Shown one piece after another: positions 1 through 12,184 of a stretch of 64,000 nucleotides of DNA. This DNA is from Alitibacter langaaensis DSM 22999 (GTDB lineage Bacteria; Pseudomonadota; Gammaproteobacteria; Enterobacterales; Pasteurellaceae). The stretch spans positions 1 through 64,000 of the forward strand of contig NZ_QENU01000009.1 in assembly GCF_003096995.1 (NCBI RefSeq), in the 5' to 3' direction. Positions within the stretch are counted from its first letter, which is position 1; each line of letters opens with the position of its first letter. Both the position numbers and the translations under genes were made by a program. The notes below the pieces were generated by a model that did no database searches, had not been told where the DNA came from, and worked only from the letters and a program-made list of their open reading frames with translations.

Positions 1-1
1 G

Positions 2-76
2 GAATGTGAATTTCGGTTTAACTTTGGAACACCCAAAATGCAGCTAAAAACATTGCGAAAATGGTGTGAAATTTAG
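2..76 (+). pseudogene. C-terminal tail of a probable IS1016/IS1595-like transposase (cut by the window edge)
   Basis: An open frame enters from the left edge and ends with TAG at 74-76. The last residues include ECEFRFN, then QLKTLRKWCEI. This resembles the closing segment of IS1595-superfamily (IS1016-type) transposases as I recall them, where an ECExRFN stretch is followed by a short Leu/Lys-rich tail. The stop runs directly into an inverted-repeat-like sequence at 76-96, as expected at the right end of such an element. Only about 24 residues are visible, so whether the element is intact lies outside the window. Assignment is tentative. Confidence 0.45.
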
Positions 77-96
77 GGCTAATCTACGTCAGCCCC
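76..96. repeat. Probable IS terminal inverted repeat, right end
   Basis: GGGCTAATCTA, two bases, then TCAGCCCC directly follows the transposase-like stop codon. The ends of this segment are themselves complementary (GGGCT/AGCCC). A near copy with the same layout lies at 60420-60440, which supports a mobile-element end rather than a chance hairpin. Confidence 0.45.
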
Positions 97-114
97 TAAA
101 ATAATTAGTTAATC

Positions 115-144
115 AAAGCTACTCATTAGAGTAGCTTTTCTTTC
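115..144 (+). terminator. Rho-independent terminator
   Basis: A perfect 10-bp stem (AAAGCTACTC / GAGTAGCTTT) with an ATTA loop is followed by a T-rich run. It lies between the IS-like tail and the NlpC/P60 gene and would insulate the latter from upstream transcription. Confidence 0.75.
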
Positions 145-167
145 GCTCACTAATAAGAGAGAATTTT

Positions 168-662
168 ATGCGTTTATTTTCATTAAAAACGTTTCTTTTT
201 TCGACCGCACTTTTGTCATTGGCCGCCTGTTCCACACTCGGCGAAAATGAATATGACGGCATCGGTTATAAAGGGCAGCTCAACGATCCTATCATGGTGA
301 TTACATTATTAAGCGAACAGCAGCGAGAATGGGGTGGTACACCTTATGTTCTCGGGGGAAACACCCGTAATGGCGTAGATTGCTCTGGGTTCACTCGTGT
401 TACATTTATAGATCGCTTTAATATCCAATTGCCGAGAACCACAACCGAACAATCAAAATATGGCAAAAAAGTGCCGAAAAACCAAATCCAGACAGGAGAT
501 TTAGTGTTTTTCAAAACTGGACGCGGGCCTAATGGCTATCATGTCGGAATTTATGTGAAAGATGATAAATTTTTACACGCATCAACCAAAGGCGGCGTCA
601 TTTATTCTTCGCTAAACAATCCTTATTGGCTTAAAACATTTTGGCAGGTAAGACGTATCTAA
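168..662 (+). CDS. NlpC/P60-family lipoprotein, probable murein endopeptidase
   Basis: A 164-residue protein likely to cleave peptidoglycan stem peptides from the periplasmic side of an envelope membrane. The N-terminus is a lipoprotein signal: a hydrophobic stretch ends in the lipobox LAAC, giving Cys21 as the lipidated residue. An NlpC/P60 domain covers about residues 45-160, with the Cys-His-His set visible as C72 in DCSGF, H125 in YHVGIY and H137 in LHAS. Size and layout match the Spr/MepS and NlpC group. The start has an AGAGAG-type ribosome site at 153-159. The stop overlaps the sbcB start by one base (TAATG), so the two genes are probably cotranscribed and translationally coupled. The substrate is inferred from the family. 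Confidence 0.9.
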   Translation: MRLFSLKTFLFSTALLSLAACSTLGENEYDGIGYKGQLNDPIMVITLLSEQQREWGGTPYVLGGNTRNGVDCSGFTRVTFIDRFNIQLPRTTTEQSKYGKKVPKNQIQTGDLVFFKTGRGPNGYHVGIYVKDDKFLHASTKGGVIYSSLNNPYWLKTFWQVRRI

Positions 663-2077
663 TGACAGATTTTACTTTTTTTATTTATGACTACGAGAGC
701 TTCGGGGTTAATCCTGCAAGCGACCGTCCAGCGCAATTTGCAGGCATTCGTACGGATAAAGATTTCAACATTATTGGCGAACCTGTGATGCTATATTGCA
801 AACAAACGAATGATTATTTGCCCAGTCCAGAAGCGGTATTGGTCACTGGTATTACGCCACAAGAATGTAATGAAAAAGGCGTGCCAGAGCCTGAATTTGC
901 TGCTCGAATCTTAGCTGAATTTAGCCAACCCAACACCTGCGTGATGGGCTTTAATAACATTCGTTATGACGATGAAATGACGCGCTATACCTTTTATCGC
1001 AATTTTATCGATCCTTACGAATATAGTTGGAAAAACGGCAATTCTCACTGGGATTTATTGGATTTAGTCCGTGCCTGTTATGCACTGCGCCCAGAAGGGA
1101 TAGAATGGGCGTATGACGATGATGGCATGCCAAGTTTTAGGCTAGAAAAGCTCACAGAAGTAAACGGAATCGCACACGAAAACGCGCACGATGCGATGTC
1201 TGATGTGTATGCGACCATCGCTATGGCAAAATTAATTAAAGAAAAACAGCCAAAACTTTTCCAATTTTTCTTTGAAAATCGCGGAAAAAGGGAAGTCGAA
1301 AAACTTATTGATACAGCGGAAATGACGCCATTAGTGCATGTCTCTGGTATGTTGGGCAATTATCGTGGCAACTGCACTTGGGTTTCGCCAATTGCTTGGC
1401 ACCCAACCAATCAGAATGCGGTGATTGTTTGCGATTTGGCGCAAAATATCAATGACTTATTGATGAAAAGTGCGGTCGAATTACGCGAAAATTTATACAC
1501 GAAGAAATCAGAATTGGAAGAACAGGGCGTTTTACCCGTTCCACTAAAACTGGTGCATATCAACAAATGCCCAATTCTTGCCCCTGCGAAAGTGTTATTG
1601 CCTGAAAATGCGGCAAGGCTAGGTATCGATCGTGAATTTTGCTTAGCGAACTTAAAAAAATTGCGAGAAACGCCCGAAGTGCGGTCAAAAATCGAAGAGA
1701 TTTTTAAAGAAAATCGCCAATTTGAACGAAGCGATAATGTGGAAACGGAACTCTATAACGGCTTTTTTAGCCAGAATGATAAAAACAATCTCGCTATTTT
1801 GCGCCAATTATCGCCGGATAAATTAGCAGACCACGGGCTAACCTTTGAAGATAAACGCATTCCAGCATTATTGCTTCATTATAGAGCTCGCCATTTCTTC
1901 AAAACGCTAAATAGAACAGAGCAGTTGCAATGGGAGCGTTATCGCCGTAACAAGCTAGAAAAAAACGTATTAGATTTTGAGCAACGAATGCAAAACCTAA
2001 TTCAAGAATATGCAGGCAATGAAGAAAAATTACAGTTACTGCATCAGGTATATGAATATGCCACCAAGTTGTTATAG
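662..2077 (+). CDS. sbcB: Exodeoxyribonuclease I
   Basis: A 471-residue 3'-5' single-strand DNA exonuclease used in recombination and mismatch repair (E. coli ExoI is 475 residues). The DnaQ-type DEDDh catalytic residues can be placed: D10 and E12 in YDYE, D103 in RYDDEM, and H176 and D181 in the HDAMSD segment. The SH3-like and helical ExoI-specific C-terminal parts follow. The start was set at 662 rather than 641 because the protein then begins MTDFTFFIYDYE, as in the family, and forms a one-base TAATG overlap with the gene before it. A USS copy lies inside the gene near 1470. A strong terminator follows at 2105-2144. Confidence 0.95.
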   Translation: MTDFTFFIYDYESFGVNPASDRPAQFAGIRTDKDFNIIGEPVMLYCKQTNDYLPSPEAVLVTGITPQECNEKGVPEPEFAARILAEFSQPNTCVMGFNNIRYDDEMTRYTFYRNFIDPYEYSWKNGNSHWDLLDLVRACYALRPEGIEWAYDDDGMPSFRLEKLTEVNGIAHENAHDAMSDVYATIAMAKLIKEKQPKLFQFFFENRGKREVEKLIDTAEMTPLVHVSGMLGNYRGNCTWVSPIAWHPTNQNAVIVCDLAQNINDLLMKSAVELRENLYTKKSELEEQGVLPVPLKLVHINKCPILAPAKVLLPENAARLGIDREFCLANLKKLRETPEVRSKIEEIFKENRQFERSDNVETELYNGFFSQNDKNNLAILRQLSPDKLADHGLTFEDKRIPALLLHYRARHFFKTLNRTEQLQWERYRRNKLEKNVLDFEQRMQNLIQEYAGNEEKLQLLHQVYEYATKLL

Positions 2078-2104
2078 AAAATTATAATTCTGTGACAGCA
2101 TAAC

Positions 2105-2144
2105 AAAAAACATTGGTAATAAATATTGCCAATGTTTTTTTATT
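2105..2144 (+). terminator. Rho-independent terminator after sbcB
   Basis: ACATTGGTAAT and ATTGCCAATGT form an 11-bp stem with one mismatch, followed by seven T residues. Confidence 0.8.
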
Positions 2145-2295
2145 TTCAAGGATCCTCCAAAAGAATGAACATGCAGATACCAAACTAAAACAATACATGG
2201 TACATACACAATTTAAAATAGATGATAACGCTACGCAAAAAATAGAACGCTTTATCAATAAACCCTCACAAAATTCTCTCAAATTTCACCATTAA
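2145..2295 (+). pseudogene. Remnant of a small gene related to the one at 2608
   Basis: An open stretch ends with TAA at 2293-2295 and has no credible start, because upstream it runs into the sbcB terminator. It encodes KIDDNATQKIERF, close to KIDNATRKIIR at 2608-2870. The underlying DNA shares GATAACGCTACGC followed by A-rich sequence (about 2222-2240 and 2630-2650). This suggests two decayed copies, or a broken duplication, of one small gene. No function recognised. Confidence 0.4.
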
Positions 2296-2351
2296 AATCA
2301 TTCTTCCATCAAAAATCTATCCACAATAAATGACTTGTTTAGCTAGTATTT

Positions 2352-2510
2352 TTACAAAATCCAATTAATAACTTCAGTTTTTAAATCTAAATAAGTCAGT
2401 AATCCCAATATTTGTACCTGCCAAGCAAGATCTAATGGTTGTTGATAAGTCTGTGATTTATTTGATCCGTAGTATTCCCTAATCTTATAACTAAATTCGC
2501 ATAATGTATA
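2352..2510 (-). pseudogene. Decayed 3' fragment of an unknown gene
   Basis: On the minus strand an open frame of 52 codons ends at TAA (2352-2354) and is bounded upstream by an in-frame stop, with no ATG start. The residues look like real protein rather than translated noise: YGSNKSQTYQQPLDLAW, then LGLLTYLDLKTEVINW near the end. I do not recognise the family. It is most simply the end of a gene whose 5' part has been lost or frameshifted. Confidence 0.45.
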
Positions 2511-2607
2511 TTATGTTAAATAAACTATTTATTATGTCACAAATTACGACTTTTAACGGTGCTCTTTTAAGTTAAATTGTTAATTTGAAGAAATGGGATT
2601 TTTATGA

Positions 2608-2870
2608 ATGGAGAATTTAGAAATAAAAATTGATAACGCTACGCGAAAAATAATCAGAGTTTGGCATGATTCTATGCCAGATTTTGCCAAAATGAATTTA
2701 TTTTTATGTGGCATTTTTTTAGGGGAAAATTTTAGATTTTAAGCATATGACTTTTCTGATTTTATAGATTGACTATTAGATGACAATCAATGAAGAAAAA
2801 TAATTGCTCATTTATTAGATTTGAAAATTCTAATCATCATATTTTTATCGTAACTATTTTTCGGACGATG
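2608..2870 (+). pseudogene. Decayed small gene with three in-frame stops
   Basis: From the ATG at 2608 the frame reads MENLEIKIDNATRKIIR, then SMPDFAKMNLFLCGIFLGEN, and stops at TAA 2740-2742 (44 residues). The same frame continues with protein-like sequence across two more stops: AYDFSDFID, TGA at 2770-2772, LLDDNQ, TGA at 2791-2793, RKIIAHLLD. The conserved look of the read-through points to a former gene of roughly 85-90 residues now inactivated by point mutations. Small acidic proteins of this style are sometimes immunity or antitoxin-like, but nothing here proves that. Confidence 0.5.
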
Positions 2871-2974
2871 AAAATTACAATTATTTCTAACTACTTTTTT
2901 CACATAATTTACAATCGATTTTGTGACGTTGTCATGAATAATAATTTAGAATTTTAGAAATTGGCGTTTTTGGT

Positions 2975-3118
2975 ATGTGTATGGCAATAATTGAATTGAA
3001 AACTTTTAGTTATTATCCAGAATGCATCTACTTTATTTTAGCCTGCATTGCTGTTACATTTGTCCTAGTTTTGTATTCTCATTCATCGGCAAATCATGCC
3101 GCCAATGAATGCGATTAA
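2975..3118 (+). CDS. Possible 47-residue single-span membrane protein
   Basis: An ATG-to-TAA frame gives 47 residues with one clear hydrophobic span at about residues 19-34 (YFILACIAVTFVLVLY), a short polar head and a His/Asn/Glu tail. There is no good ribosome site upstream (TTTTTGGT). It ends 37 bases before lacZ and could lie in the same transcript, or be the last helix of a lost transporter. Composition supports a real membrane segment, but expression is unproven. Confidence 0.35.
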   Translation: MCMAIIELKTFSYYPECIYFILACIAVTFVLVLYSHSSANHAANECD

Positions 3119-3143
3119 TTTTGAATATAACGCTCATTGCTAA

Positions 3144-6170
<3,027 letters not shown>

Positions 6171-6175
6171 GTGAT

Positions 6176-6206
6176 AAAAAAGCGAGAAAAAATCTCGCTT
6201 TTTTGT
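6176..6206. terminator. Bidirectional terminator between lacZ and the YegP gene
   Basis: AAAAAGCGAG and CTCGCTTTTTT form a stem with A and T runs on both sides, so it can serve both convergent genes. Confidence 0.8.
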
Positions 6207-6222
6207 TAAAGAAGATATGGTT

Positions 6223-6564
6223 TTATGCCACGGTTTTGTCTTTGATTTCAGTTGTGGCAGCATTGTTCATCACTGATTTCACGCCGTTTTTTGCCCCTTC
6301 TTGTGAAGCATAATATTGGCTGCGACCAATTTCTTGGTGATTTTTTGCTTTAAGTATGAAATATGGCTGATCGCTTTTAGTTGTTCTGTATTCAAAATTG
6401 CTTTCATCACCACCATTTTTTTGTACAGATTCAATCCCATTAAGCGCAGACGCTTTGGTTTTGTATAATTCACTGGTCAAAATAATTTGCGAATTTGCCG
6501 CATATAAATTAAACATAAATTGACCATCGTTTGCGAGTTTTAACTCATACCAACCTAATGCCAT
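6223..6564 (-). CDS. YegP-like DUF1508 protein
   Basis: A 113-residue protein with two tandem DUF1508 repeats (about residues 10-58 and 62-108). Each has the pattern of a beta-strand pair followed by an Ala/Gly helix, seen as YKTKASALNGIESV and YASQEGAKNGVKSV. The family is small, widespread and functionally undefined. The start at 6564 gives MALGWYELK behind an AAGGAA ribosome site. A longer frame to 6612 lacks such a signal and is not supported. The gene is convergent with lacZ and downstream of mukB, but the hairpin at 6662-6699 separates it from the muk operon. Function unknown. Confidence 0.85.
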   Translation of the reverse strand: MALGWYELKLANDGQFMFNLYAANSQIILTSELYKTKASALNGIESVQKNGGDESNFEYRTTKSDQPYFILKAKNHQEIGRSQYYASQEGAKNGVKSVMNNAATTEIKDKTVA

Positions 6565-6661
6565 AAGAGTATTCCTTCTAAAATAATGTGGGATATTCCA
6601 CATGTTCATCATAGGCTTTTTTTATTGTTTTTCAATATTTTTTACAATTCTTTATAAAACA

Positions 6662-6700
6662 AAAGTGCGGTGAAAATTTTTCATTTTTTCACCGCACTTA
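6662..6700 (-). terminator. Inverted uptake-sequence pair, mukB terminator
   Basis: AAAGTGCGGTGAAAA and TTTTTTCACCGCACTT form a long stem with the USS core in both arms, 34 bases past the mukB stop. Confidence 0.8.
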
Positions 6701-6733
6701 TTTATCTTAGAAGCTTAGTTTTAGGCTTATTGA

Positions 6734-9700
6734 CTACTCTGTTGCGCCAAATCCGCGTAAACCTACAACATGTACATGTTCTTGGTTGCCTGAGATTTTA
6801 CGCACCAATTTATAGGTTGTTCCTTTTTCTGGGCTAATATTTTCAGGGGCGGCAATAAGCAATTGCATATCCAAACGTTCGCACAATTCAAATAGTGTGC
6901 TAATGGATTTGCCGTCCAAACGTGCCGCTTCATCTAAGAATAATAAACGGCAAGGTAAAATATCTTTACCGCGCAGACGGCGGCTCTCTTCTTCCCAACT
7001 TTGCACCACCATTAATAGGATTGACATCCCAGTACCAATCGCTTCCCCTGTGGATAACGCGCCACTTTCTGCACGCAACCAACCGTCGGCGCCACGATAC
7101 ACTTCCACTTCCAAATCGAGATAATTGCGGTAATCCAACAATTCTTCACCGATAGTTTGCGCTGTGCGCTGCCCCATATCAATATGTGGATTTAAGCGTT
7201 GATACAATTTCGCAATGGCTTCAGAGAAAGTCATTCGGTTGTCAGTGAAAAGATCTTGATATTCTTCTTGTGTGCCAGATAGCGCATCTAACAACATTGC
7301 GTGTGTATCACGAATATTCACCACTAAACGCACAGATTTCACTTGACCAAAGGCGATATTTTGCAAGCCTTGGTTCAACATACGAATACGATTTTGTTCA
7401 CGCTGAATGGTTTTGCGCATAATATTCGCTACCGATTCAGAACTAATCGCCAATTTTTGTTCACGGCTAGTTAATTCATCGGTTAAGCGGTTAAGCTCAA
7501 TTTCCATTTGTTCAATCGCATCAATCGGATCATCTGTTTTGATGATGTCTTGACGAATACGCTCACGCAAATGTTGATACACGGCAATAAAGAAACGCAC
7601 TTTGTTTTCTGGTTTACGGCTGTCTTCAGAAAGGCGTAACGCATCGCGCAAATATTCATTGCCCGCCACCGCTTGGCGCAATGCCCCCAAGGCTTTATCC
7701 GACATAGAACGCAAATCATCCGCGGATAAATAAGCCAATTCTCGGCGATTCAGGCGTTTTTCCACATCAGAATTACGCGATAAACGCAACACCACACACC
7801 AACTTACTTTCGCCGCAACCACCAATTCACGTTGTTGTTTGTAATCACGTTCTGCTTTACGAATACGGCGGCTTAAGTTTTCCGCATCACTTTCAATTAA
7901 GGTTAATTGTTTTTCTACATAAGAACGGCGTTGACGGCTAGTTGATAATTGTTGATGCAATTCATCTTTGCGTAAACGTGCGCGCTCTTCTGCGCCTGCA
8001 TCGGCACGAACGCCAAGCTCATTCACTTCGGTTACTAACTCTTGCAATAATTGATTTTTACTGCTTTGTGAACTTTGTAATTGAATGAACACTTGATTGT
8101 ACTGCGCAAATTGCGCTTGTTTTTGGCGCACTTGTTCACGCTGTGCATCACGTTGCGCTTGCAGCTGTTCTAAGCGCGAACGTAATTGTTCATTTAAGCC
8201 ATTCGTTTCTGTTTGCACATTATCTTCATAGCTAAAATGGGTTTTACGTTGCACCACATCCGCCAAGGCAAACACTTTTTGTTGCACTTGTTTTTGCATA
8301 TTAATCGCTTGAGCCAAGTCTTCTTTCAAACGATCATAGTTTTCGGGATCACTCTGCAGCGTATTAGCGATTGGCTCTAATTGCGACAAAGACGCACCAT
8401 ATTGGCGAATAAAGAGTTCATCTTGCTCTGCAATATCTAATTGCTCACGACATTCTTCAATGCGGTCAAGCAAGCTGTCATCAGCGATAACTGCGAGTTG
8501 AGGAATCAATTTATTCAACAATTGCATCCGCTCTTTGGCGCTATCCAATTTCAAGCGTATTTGTTGTTCGCCTGTTGAAAGTGCGGTCAATTCACGCTCA
8601 ATTTCATTGCGTTCAACGTTGATTTCGTGCATCAACTCTTCAGGATTTGGTAAGAATGCCAATGCCAAATGCAAACTAATAAACTGGCTGAATTGGCTAT
8701 GAATACGTTGGCATTTTTGCACATCAAATGCCACTTGTGCATATTCTTCTGCCACTTCATCACGCTGAATTTCAAGTTCCGCCAGGTGTTTTTCGCGGGC
8801 AGCACGGCCAAATAATGGAATTTCAGGGAATTTAGAATAACGCACTTCGCGTTCAGAGACCTGAACCACCACACCGTGCTCTAATTCTTGGGCGGAAAGC
8901 ACGCTATCATCAAATGCCGCAGGGTCGCCTTCGATAAGATATAAATCATCTGGGCAATCATCAATGGTTGCCAGCTGCGCTTTCACCGATTGAATATCAC
9001 GCACCACAATGGCATGGCGCGCTGGTCCATAAAGTGCGGAGAAATATGGCGCATCTTCAATGGCAACATCATCATATAATTCCGATAACAGCACGCCACC
9101 AAAACGTTCAGCAAGCACATTCAAACGTGCATCTTCAGAACCGTCTGGTTGGCTTAAACGTGAGATTTGTTCATCTAATTTTTGACGTTTTTGCTCTAAT
9201 TTATCACGTTGAATTGACAACTCGCGCTCTTTGGTAACTTGCGCTTGCATGAAATTCATCACATCTTGGCTGTCTTCAAAATGCTCGCCAGATTGTTCTT
9301 CCAAACGTTCTAAAGCCGCTTGAGCCGTGAGCCACGCAGGGGCTTTTGCGGCATTTTCATTATAAGCGGCATTCAGTTGCTCGCGTTTTTGACGCAACGT
9401 TGAGCGGTTTTCCACTTGCTCTGAAAGCTCTGCCGACAAGTCTTCTACCAGCGCATCCTGCTCATGATAAAATTCTTCCAATTCATCAGCGGTTTCAAGC
9501 TGCGTATTCGCGCGTTGATTAAAATCTTTTAATAATTTGACCGCACTTTGTTGTTGAGCATAACGTTGTTCCAGCTCATACAATTTAGCACGTAGTTGCG
9601 GTGTTTGTGCGGCTTGCACTTTTTGGGTTGGATATTCACGCAATAGCTCTTTTGCACTTTCCCAAGCCGCAGAACGTGGCACATCGCCTGCAATTTTGCA

Positions 9701-11263
9701 GACCAATTGATACGCTTTATCGAATTGTGATTTTGCCGTTTCTGAGATTGACATTTTTTGTTCAAGCTCAAGTACACGTTCGGTTAAGGTTTCAGCTTGT
9801 GCGGCAAATTCTTCATGGTATTCGTCCACATTTTTCACTGCAAGATCTGCCAAACCACATAATGTTTTTGCTTTTTCTAAGGCGTGGATAGCCTGTTGAT
9901 ATTGCAATGCGCGGGTTTGTTGAGCATCTAGCGCCTGTTGATAATCCGCTAATTGGCTGCGAATTTGATCCACTTCGCTATCAAGTTGCTCAAATTGTGC
10001 TTGGCTTTCTTCAAGCTGTTCATTGGCTGTTTCCACAACCATTTTTTGCTCTTCAAGCTTTTCAGTTAACTCATTGACATCATCTTGATAACGTTCAATT
10101 TTTTCTTGATGGCGCAACGCATTCAGCACCAAATTTAAATGGTCTGTTGCACTTTGGTGATCCACTTCAAGCACTTTTTCGCTTTCTACTAATTCTGCCG
10201 CTTCACGACTTAAATCAATCAAACGATGCTGCGCTAAATTTTGTTCTGATTTTGCGCTGTACCATTCTTTTCGGAAATTCAATGCGGTTTCGATATTTCC
10301 CTGACGCTCGTTAGCATTACGCATATAATCAGACGCCACATAATTGGTGGTTTCAGTGATTAAATGCTTGAATAAATCGCGGTCAGATTGGGTGACTTTA
10401 ATCGCTTCTAGCGTCATACGGTTTTCACGCAACGCCGATTCCATATCTTGGAAAGCCTTACGCACGCCTAAATTTTCAGGCAATAAATAATCACGTAATG
10501 ATTTGGTAATGGCGCTTGAAATCCCGCCATAAAGCGAGGCTTCAATTAATTTATAGAATTTGCTGCGATCCGATGAAGAACGAAGACGTTTTGGAATCAC
10601 ACCAAGATCAAACATCATGCCATGATAATCAGAAATGGAATGATATTGTTTAAACTGTCCGCCAATTTCCTCAATTTTGTCTTTTAATTCTGTTAAATTG
10701 AGCACTTTGGCTTGGCGATCATTAACCACTTCGGTGAAAAGTGCGGTCGGATTTAACGATAATTCGATCCCTTGTAAACTAAAGGTTTTAATATCGACTT
10801 TTTTATCGCGCCCTGCCACTTGCTGCAAACGCGCTCCCACGATAACACGCTGATGGCGAGAGTTAATGCAATCAAGCACCGCATAACATACACCTGGGCG
10901 TAATTTACCGTGCAAGCCTTTATCGCGTGAACCGCCGCTTGCTCCTGCTTCCGTTGTGTTGCGGAAATGTAGTAAGGTTAAATCAGGGATTAAGGCGGTC
11001 ACAAAGCCTGCCATGGTCGTTGATTTACCCGCACCGTTACCGCCCGAAAGCGTGGTCACTAATTCATCTAAATCAAAGGTGCGCGCGAAAAAACCATTCC
11101 AGTTAATCAAGGTTAATGAACGGAATTTACCACGTTCTACGCCAGCTGGCGGCGCAAAGGGGGAAAGTGCGGTCAAATTTTCGAGAGTTTCTTCTTGTTG
11201 TTCAACCTCATTGATGACTTCATCGGCTTCAAGCACATCTTGCTCTAATTCAAATTCCGCCAT
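6734..11263 (-). CDS. mukB: Chromosome partition protein MukB (SMC-like condensin)
   Basis: A 1509-residue SMC-like ATPase that, with MukE and MukF, folds and segregates the chromosome. The N-terminal head has the Walker [10 protein letters not shown] at residues 74-82. Long coiled coils rich in Gln and Glu flank a hinge near residues 700-790. The C-terminal head has the signature [11 protein letters not shown] and the Walker [12 protein letters not shown]. An acidic extension of about 40 residues precedes the conserved [17 protein letters not shown] start. The ATG overlaps the mukE stop by one base (TAATG), so translation is probably coupled. Several USS copies sit within the gene without breaking the frame. 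Confidence 0.97.
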   Translation of the reverse strand: MAEFELEQDVLEADEVINEVEQQEETLENLTALSPFAPPAGVERGKFRSLTLINWNGFFARTFDLDELVTTLSGGNGAGKSTTMAGFVTALIPDLTLLHFRNTTEAGASGGSRDKGLHGKLRPGVCYAVLDCINSRHQRVIVGARLQQVAGRDKKVDIKTFSLQGIELSLNPTALFTEVVNDRQAKVLNLTELKDKIEEIGGQFKQYHSISDYHGMMFDLGVIPKRLRSSSDRSKFYKLIEASLYGGISSAITKSLRDYLLPENLGVRKAFQDMESALRENRMTLEAIKVTQSDRDLFKHLITETTNYVASDYMRNANERQGNIETALNFRKEWYSAKSEQNLAQHRLIDLSREAAELVESEKVLEVDHQSATDHLNLVLNALRHQEKIERYQDDVNELTEKLEEQKMVVETANEQLEESQAQFEQLDSEVDQIRSQLADYQQALDAQQTRALQYQQAIHALEKAKTLCGLADLAVKNVDEYHEEFAAQAETLTERVLELEQKMSISETAKSQFDKAYQLVCKIAGDVPRSAAWESAKELLREYPTQKVQAAQTPQLRAKLYELEQRYAQQQSAVKLLKDFNQRANTQLETADELEEFYHEQDALVEDLSAELSEQVENRSTLRQKREQLNAAYNENAAKAPAWLTAQAALERLEEQSGEHFEDSQDVMNFMQAQVTKERELSIQRDKLEQKRQKLDEQISRLSQPDGSEDARLNVLAERFGGVLLSELYDDVAIEDAPYFSALYGPARHAIVVRDIQSVKAQLATIDDCPDDLYLIEGDPAAFDDSVLSAQELEHGVVVQVSEREVRYSKFPEIPLFGRAAREKHLAELEIQRDEVAEEYAQVAFDVQKCQRIHSQFSQFISLHLALAFLPNPEELMHEINVERNEIERELTALSTGEQQIRLKLDSAKERMQLLNKLIPQLAVIADDSLLDRIEECREQLDIAEQDELFIRQYGASLSQLEPIANTLQSDPENYDRLKEDLAQAINMQKQVQQKVFALADVVQRKTHFSYEDNVQTETNGLNEQLRSRLEQLQAQRDAQREQVRQKQAQFAQYNQVFIQLQSSQSSKNQLLQELVTEVNELGVRADAGAEERARLRKDELHQQLSTSRQRRSYVEKQLTLIESDAENLSRRIRKAERDYKQQRELVVAAKVSWCVVLRLSRNSDVEKRLNRRELAYLSADDLRSMSDKALGALRQAVAGNEYLRDALRLSEDSRKPENKVRFFIAVYQHLRERIRQDIIKTDDPIDAIEQMEIELNRLTDELTSREQKLAISSESVANIMRKTIQREQNRIRMLNQGLQNIAFGQVKSVRLVVNIRDTHAMLLDALSGTQEEYQDLFTDNRMTFSEAIAKLYQRLNPHIDMGQRTAQTIGEELLDYRNYLDLEVEVYRGADGWLRAESGALSTGEAIGTGMSILLMVVQSWEEESRRLRGKDILPCRLLFLDEAARLDGKSISTLFELCERLDMQLLIAAPENISPEKGTTYKLVRKISGNQEHVHVVGLRGFGATE

Positions 11264-12000
11264 TATTCCACTCCTTCTTGATTATCTTCATCTTCAAAAT
11301 CTTCTTCATTATTGACCGCACTTTCATTATTTAATGCACCTTTTTCTGCGAAAAGTGATTCAGGTGTTGCCGCTTCACCATCACGAATTAAGCGTAATTG
11401 CGCTTCACGCGGGTCTTCCCCACCTCGCACTTCGGCACCAAAGCGGAAGACGGATTCAGAAATTGTAAATTTACCGCTATTTTGCTCGCCGACCGTATGC
11501 AACATGCCTAAACGGCGTAAACGCCCAATTGCCGCGCGCACTTTTTCTGCCAATTTTTGTTTATCTAAATCTGAACCGCTGGCACGCAAGTTAATGGCTT
11601 TTAATAATTTGGCTTCATCGGCAAGATTTAACAATTCGTCATACACGTCTTGTACAGTAAAAATCCCTTGTTGCGCCAAGCGTTCTGGGCTGAGATAGAG
11701 ATAACATAATACTTTGCCCACCAGCATTTCTAATTCACTTAACACCGAACGCGCAATTAATGTGGTCGCTTTTGGGCGCAAATAGAAAAAGCCCTCTGGC
11801 GCACGAATTAATTCCACATTGTAGCGGCGATAAAAACTGTCCAATTCATTTTGGAAATCCGCTAAAAATGCATAATTATCAATATGTTCTTGGGCTATAT
11901 GTCTGCCCGAACGCAATAAACTATCCACCGCAGGGAATAAAGGATTGGCGATTGCTGCCGCCAATTTTGTTGAAATTAAGTCTTGAAGATTTTCGTTCAT
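11263..12000 (-). CDS. mukE: Chromosome partition protein MukE
   Basis: A 245-residue winged-helix subunit that bridges MukF and the MukB heads. The N-terminal part ([23 protein letters not shown]) and central winged helices match the family. The last 40 residues are strongly acidic ([14 protein letters not shown]), as seen in other MukE proteins, and contain an in-frame uptake sequence. The ribosome site is GGAAAG just before the ATG at 12000. The gene overlaps mukB by a TAATG junction. It is separated from mukF by 184 bases containing a hairpin repeat, unlike the tight mukF-mukE spacing I recall in E. coli. Confidence 0.96.
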   Translation of the reverse strand: MNENLQDLISTKLAAAIANPLFPAVDSLLRSGRHIAQEHIDNYAFLADFQNELDSFYRRYNVELIRAPEGFFYLRPKATTLIARSVLSELEMLVGKVLCYLYLSPERLAQQGIFTVQDVYDELLNLADEAKLLKAINLRASGSDLDKQKLAEKVRAAIGRLRRLGMLHTVGEQNSGKFTISESVFRFGAEVRGGEDPREAQLRLIRDGEAATPESLFAEKGALNNESAVNNEEDFEDEDNQEGVE

Positions 12001-12011
12001 AGTTATCTTTC

Positions 12012-12091
12012 CGTAGGGTGGGTTTGCTCACCCACCAAATTATTCACAGTGGGCTATGCCTTGACAAGGCTCGGCAATCGCCCCCCTACGT
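12012..12091. repeat. Hairpin-bearing interspersed repeat (MITE or REP-like)
   Basis: The segment begins CGTAGGGTGGG and ends CCCCCCTACG, so its ends are complementary. Inside is an immediate hairpin GGTGGGTTTGCTCACCCACC. It sits between mukF and mukE in an operon where no spacer is expected. Similar CGTAGGGTGGG hairpins occur scattered in many bacterial genomes, to my knowledge. Confidence 0.6.
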
Positions 12092-12184
12092 TATTTAATT
12101 TTTCTTAAAGTTTTCTGCCGTTGTTTGGCTGATTTATAATTTTAAACAATGCTATTTTCTTGCTAGAAAACGCCTACGCTAACA

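Larger units (their letters stand above)
2078..2974. other. Interval between sbcB and the small ORF: no intact gene
   Basis: About 900 bases of very AT-rich sequence. It holds the sbcB terminator and three coding remnants on both strands (2145-2295, 2352-2510, 2608-2870). The rest (2296-2351, 2511-2607, 2871-2974) shows no motif I can support. It carries no uptake sequence, unlike most of the window. Confidence 0.6.

Noticed and set aside
2921..2938. TGTGACGTTGTCATGA as a CRP site for lacZ
   Set aside because: Only the left half matches; the right half CATGA does not fit TCACA, and there is no aligned -10.
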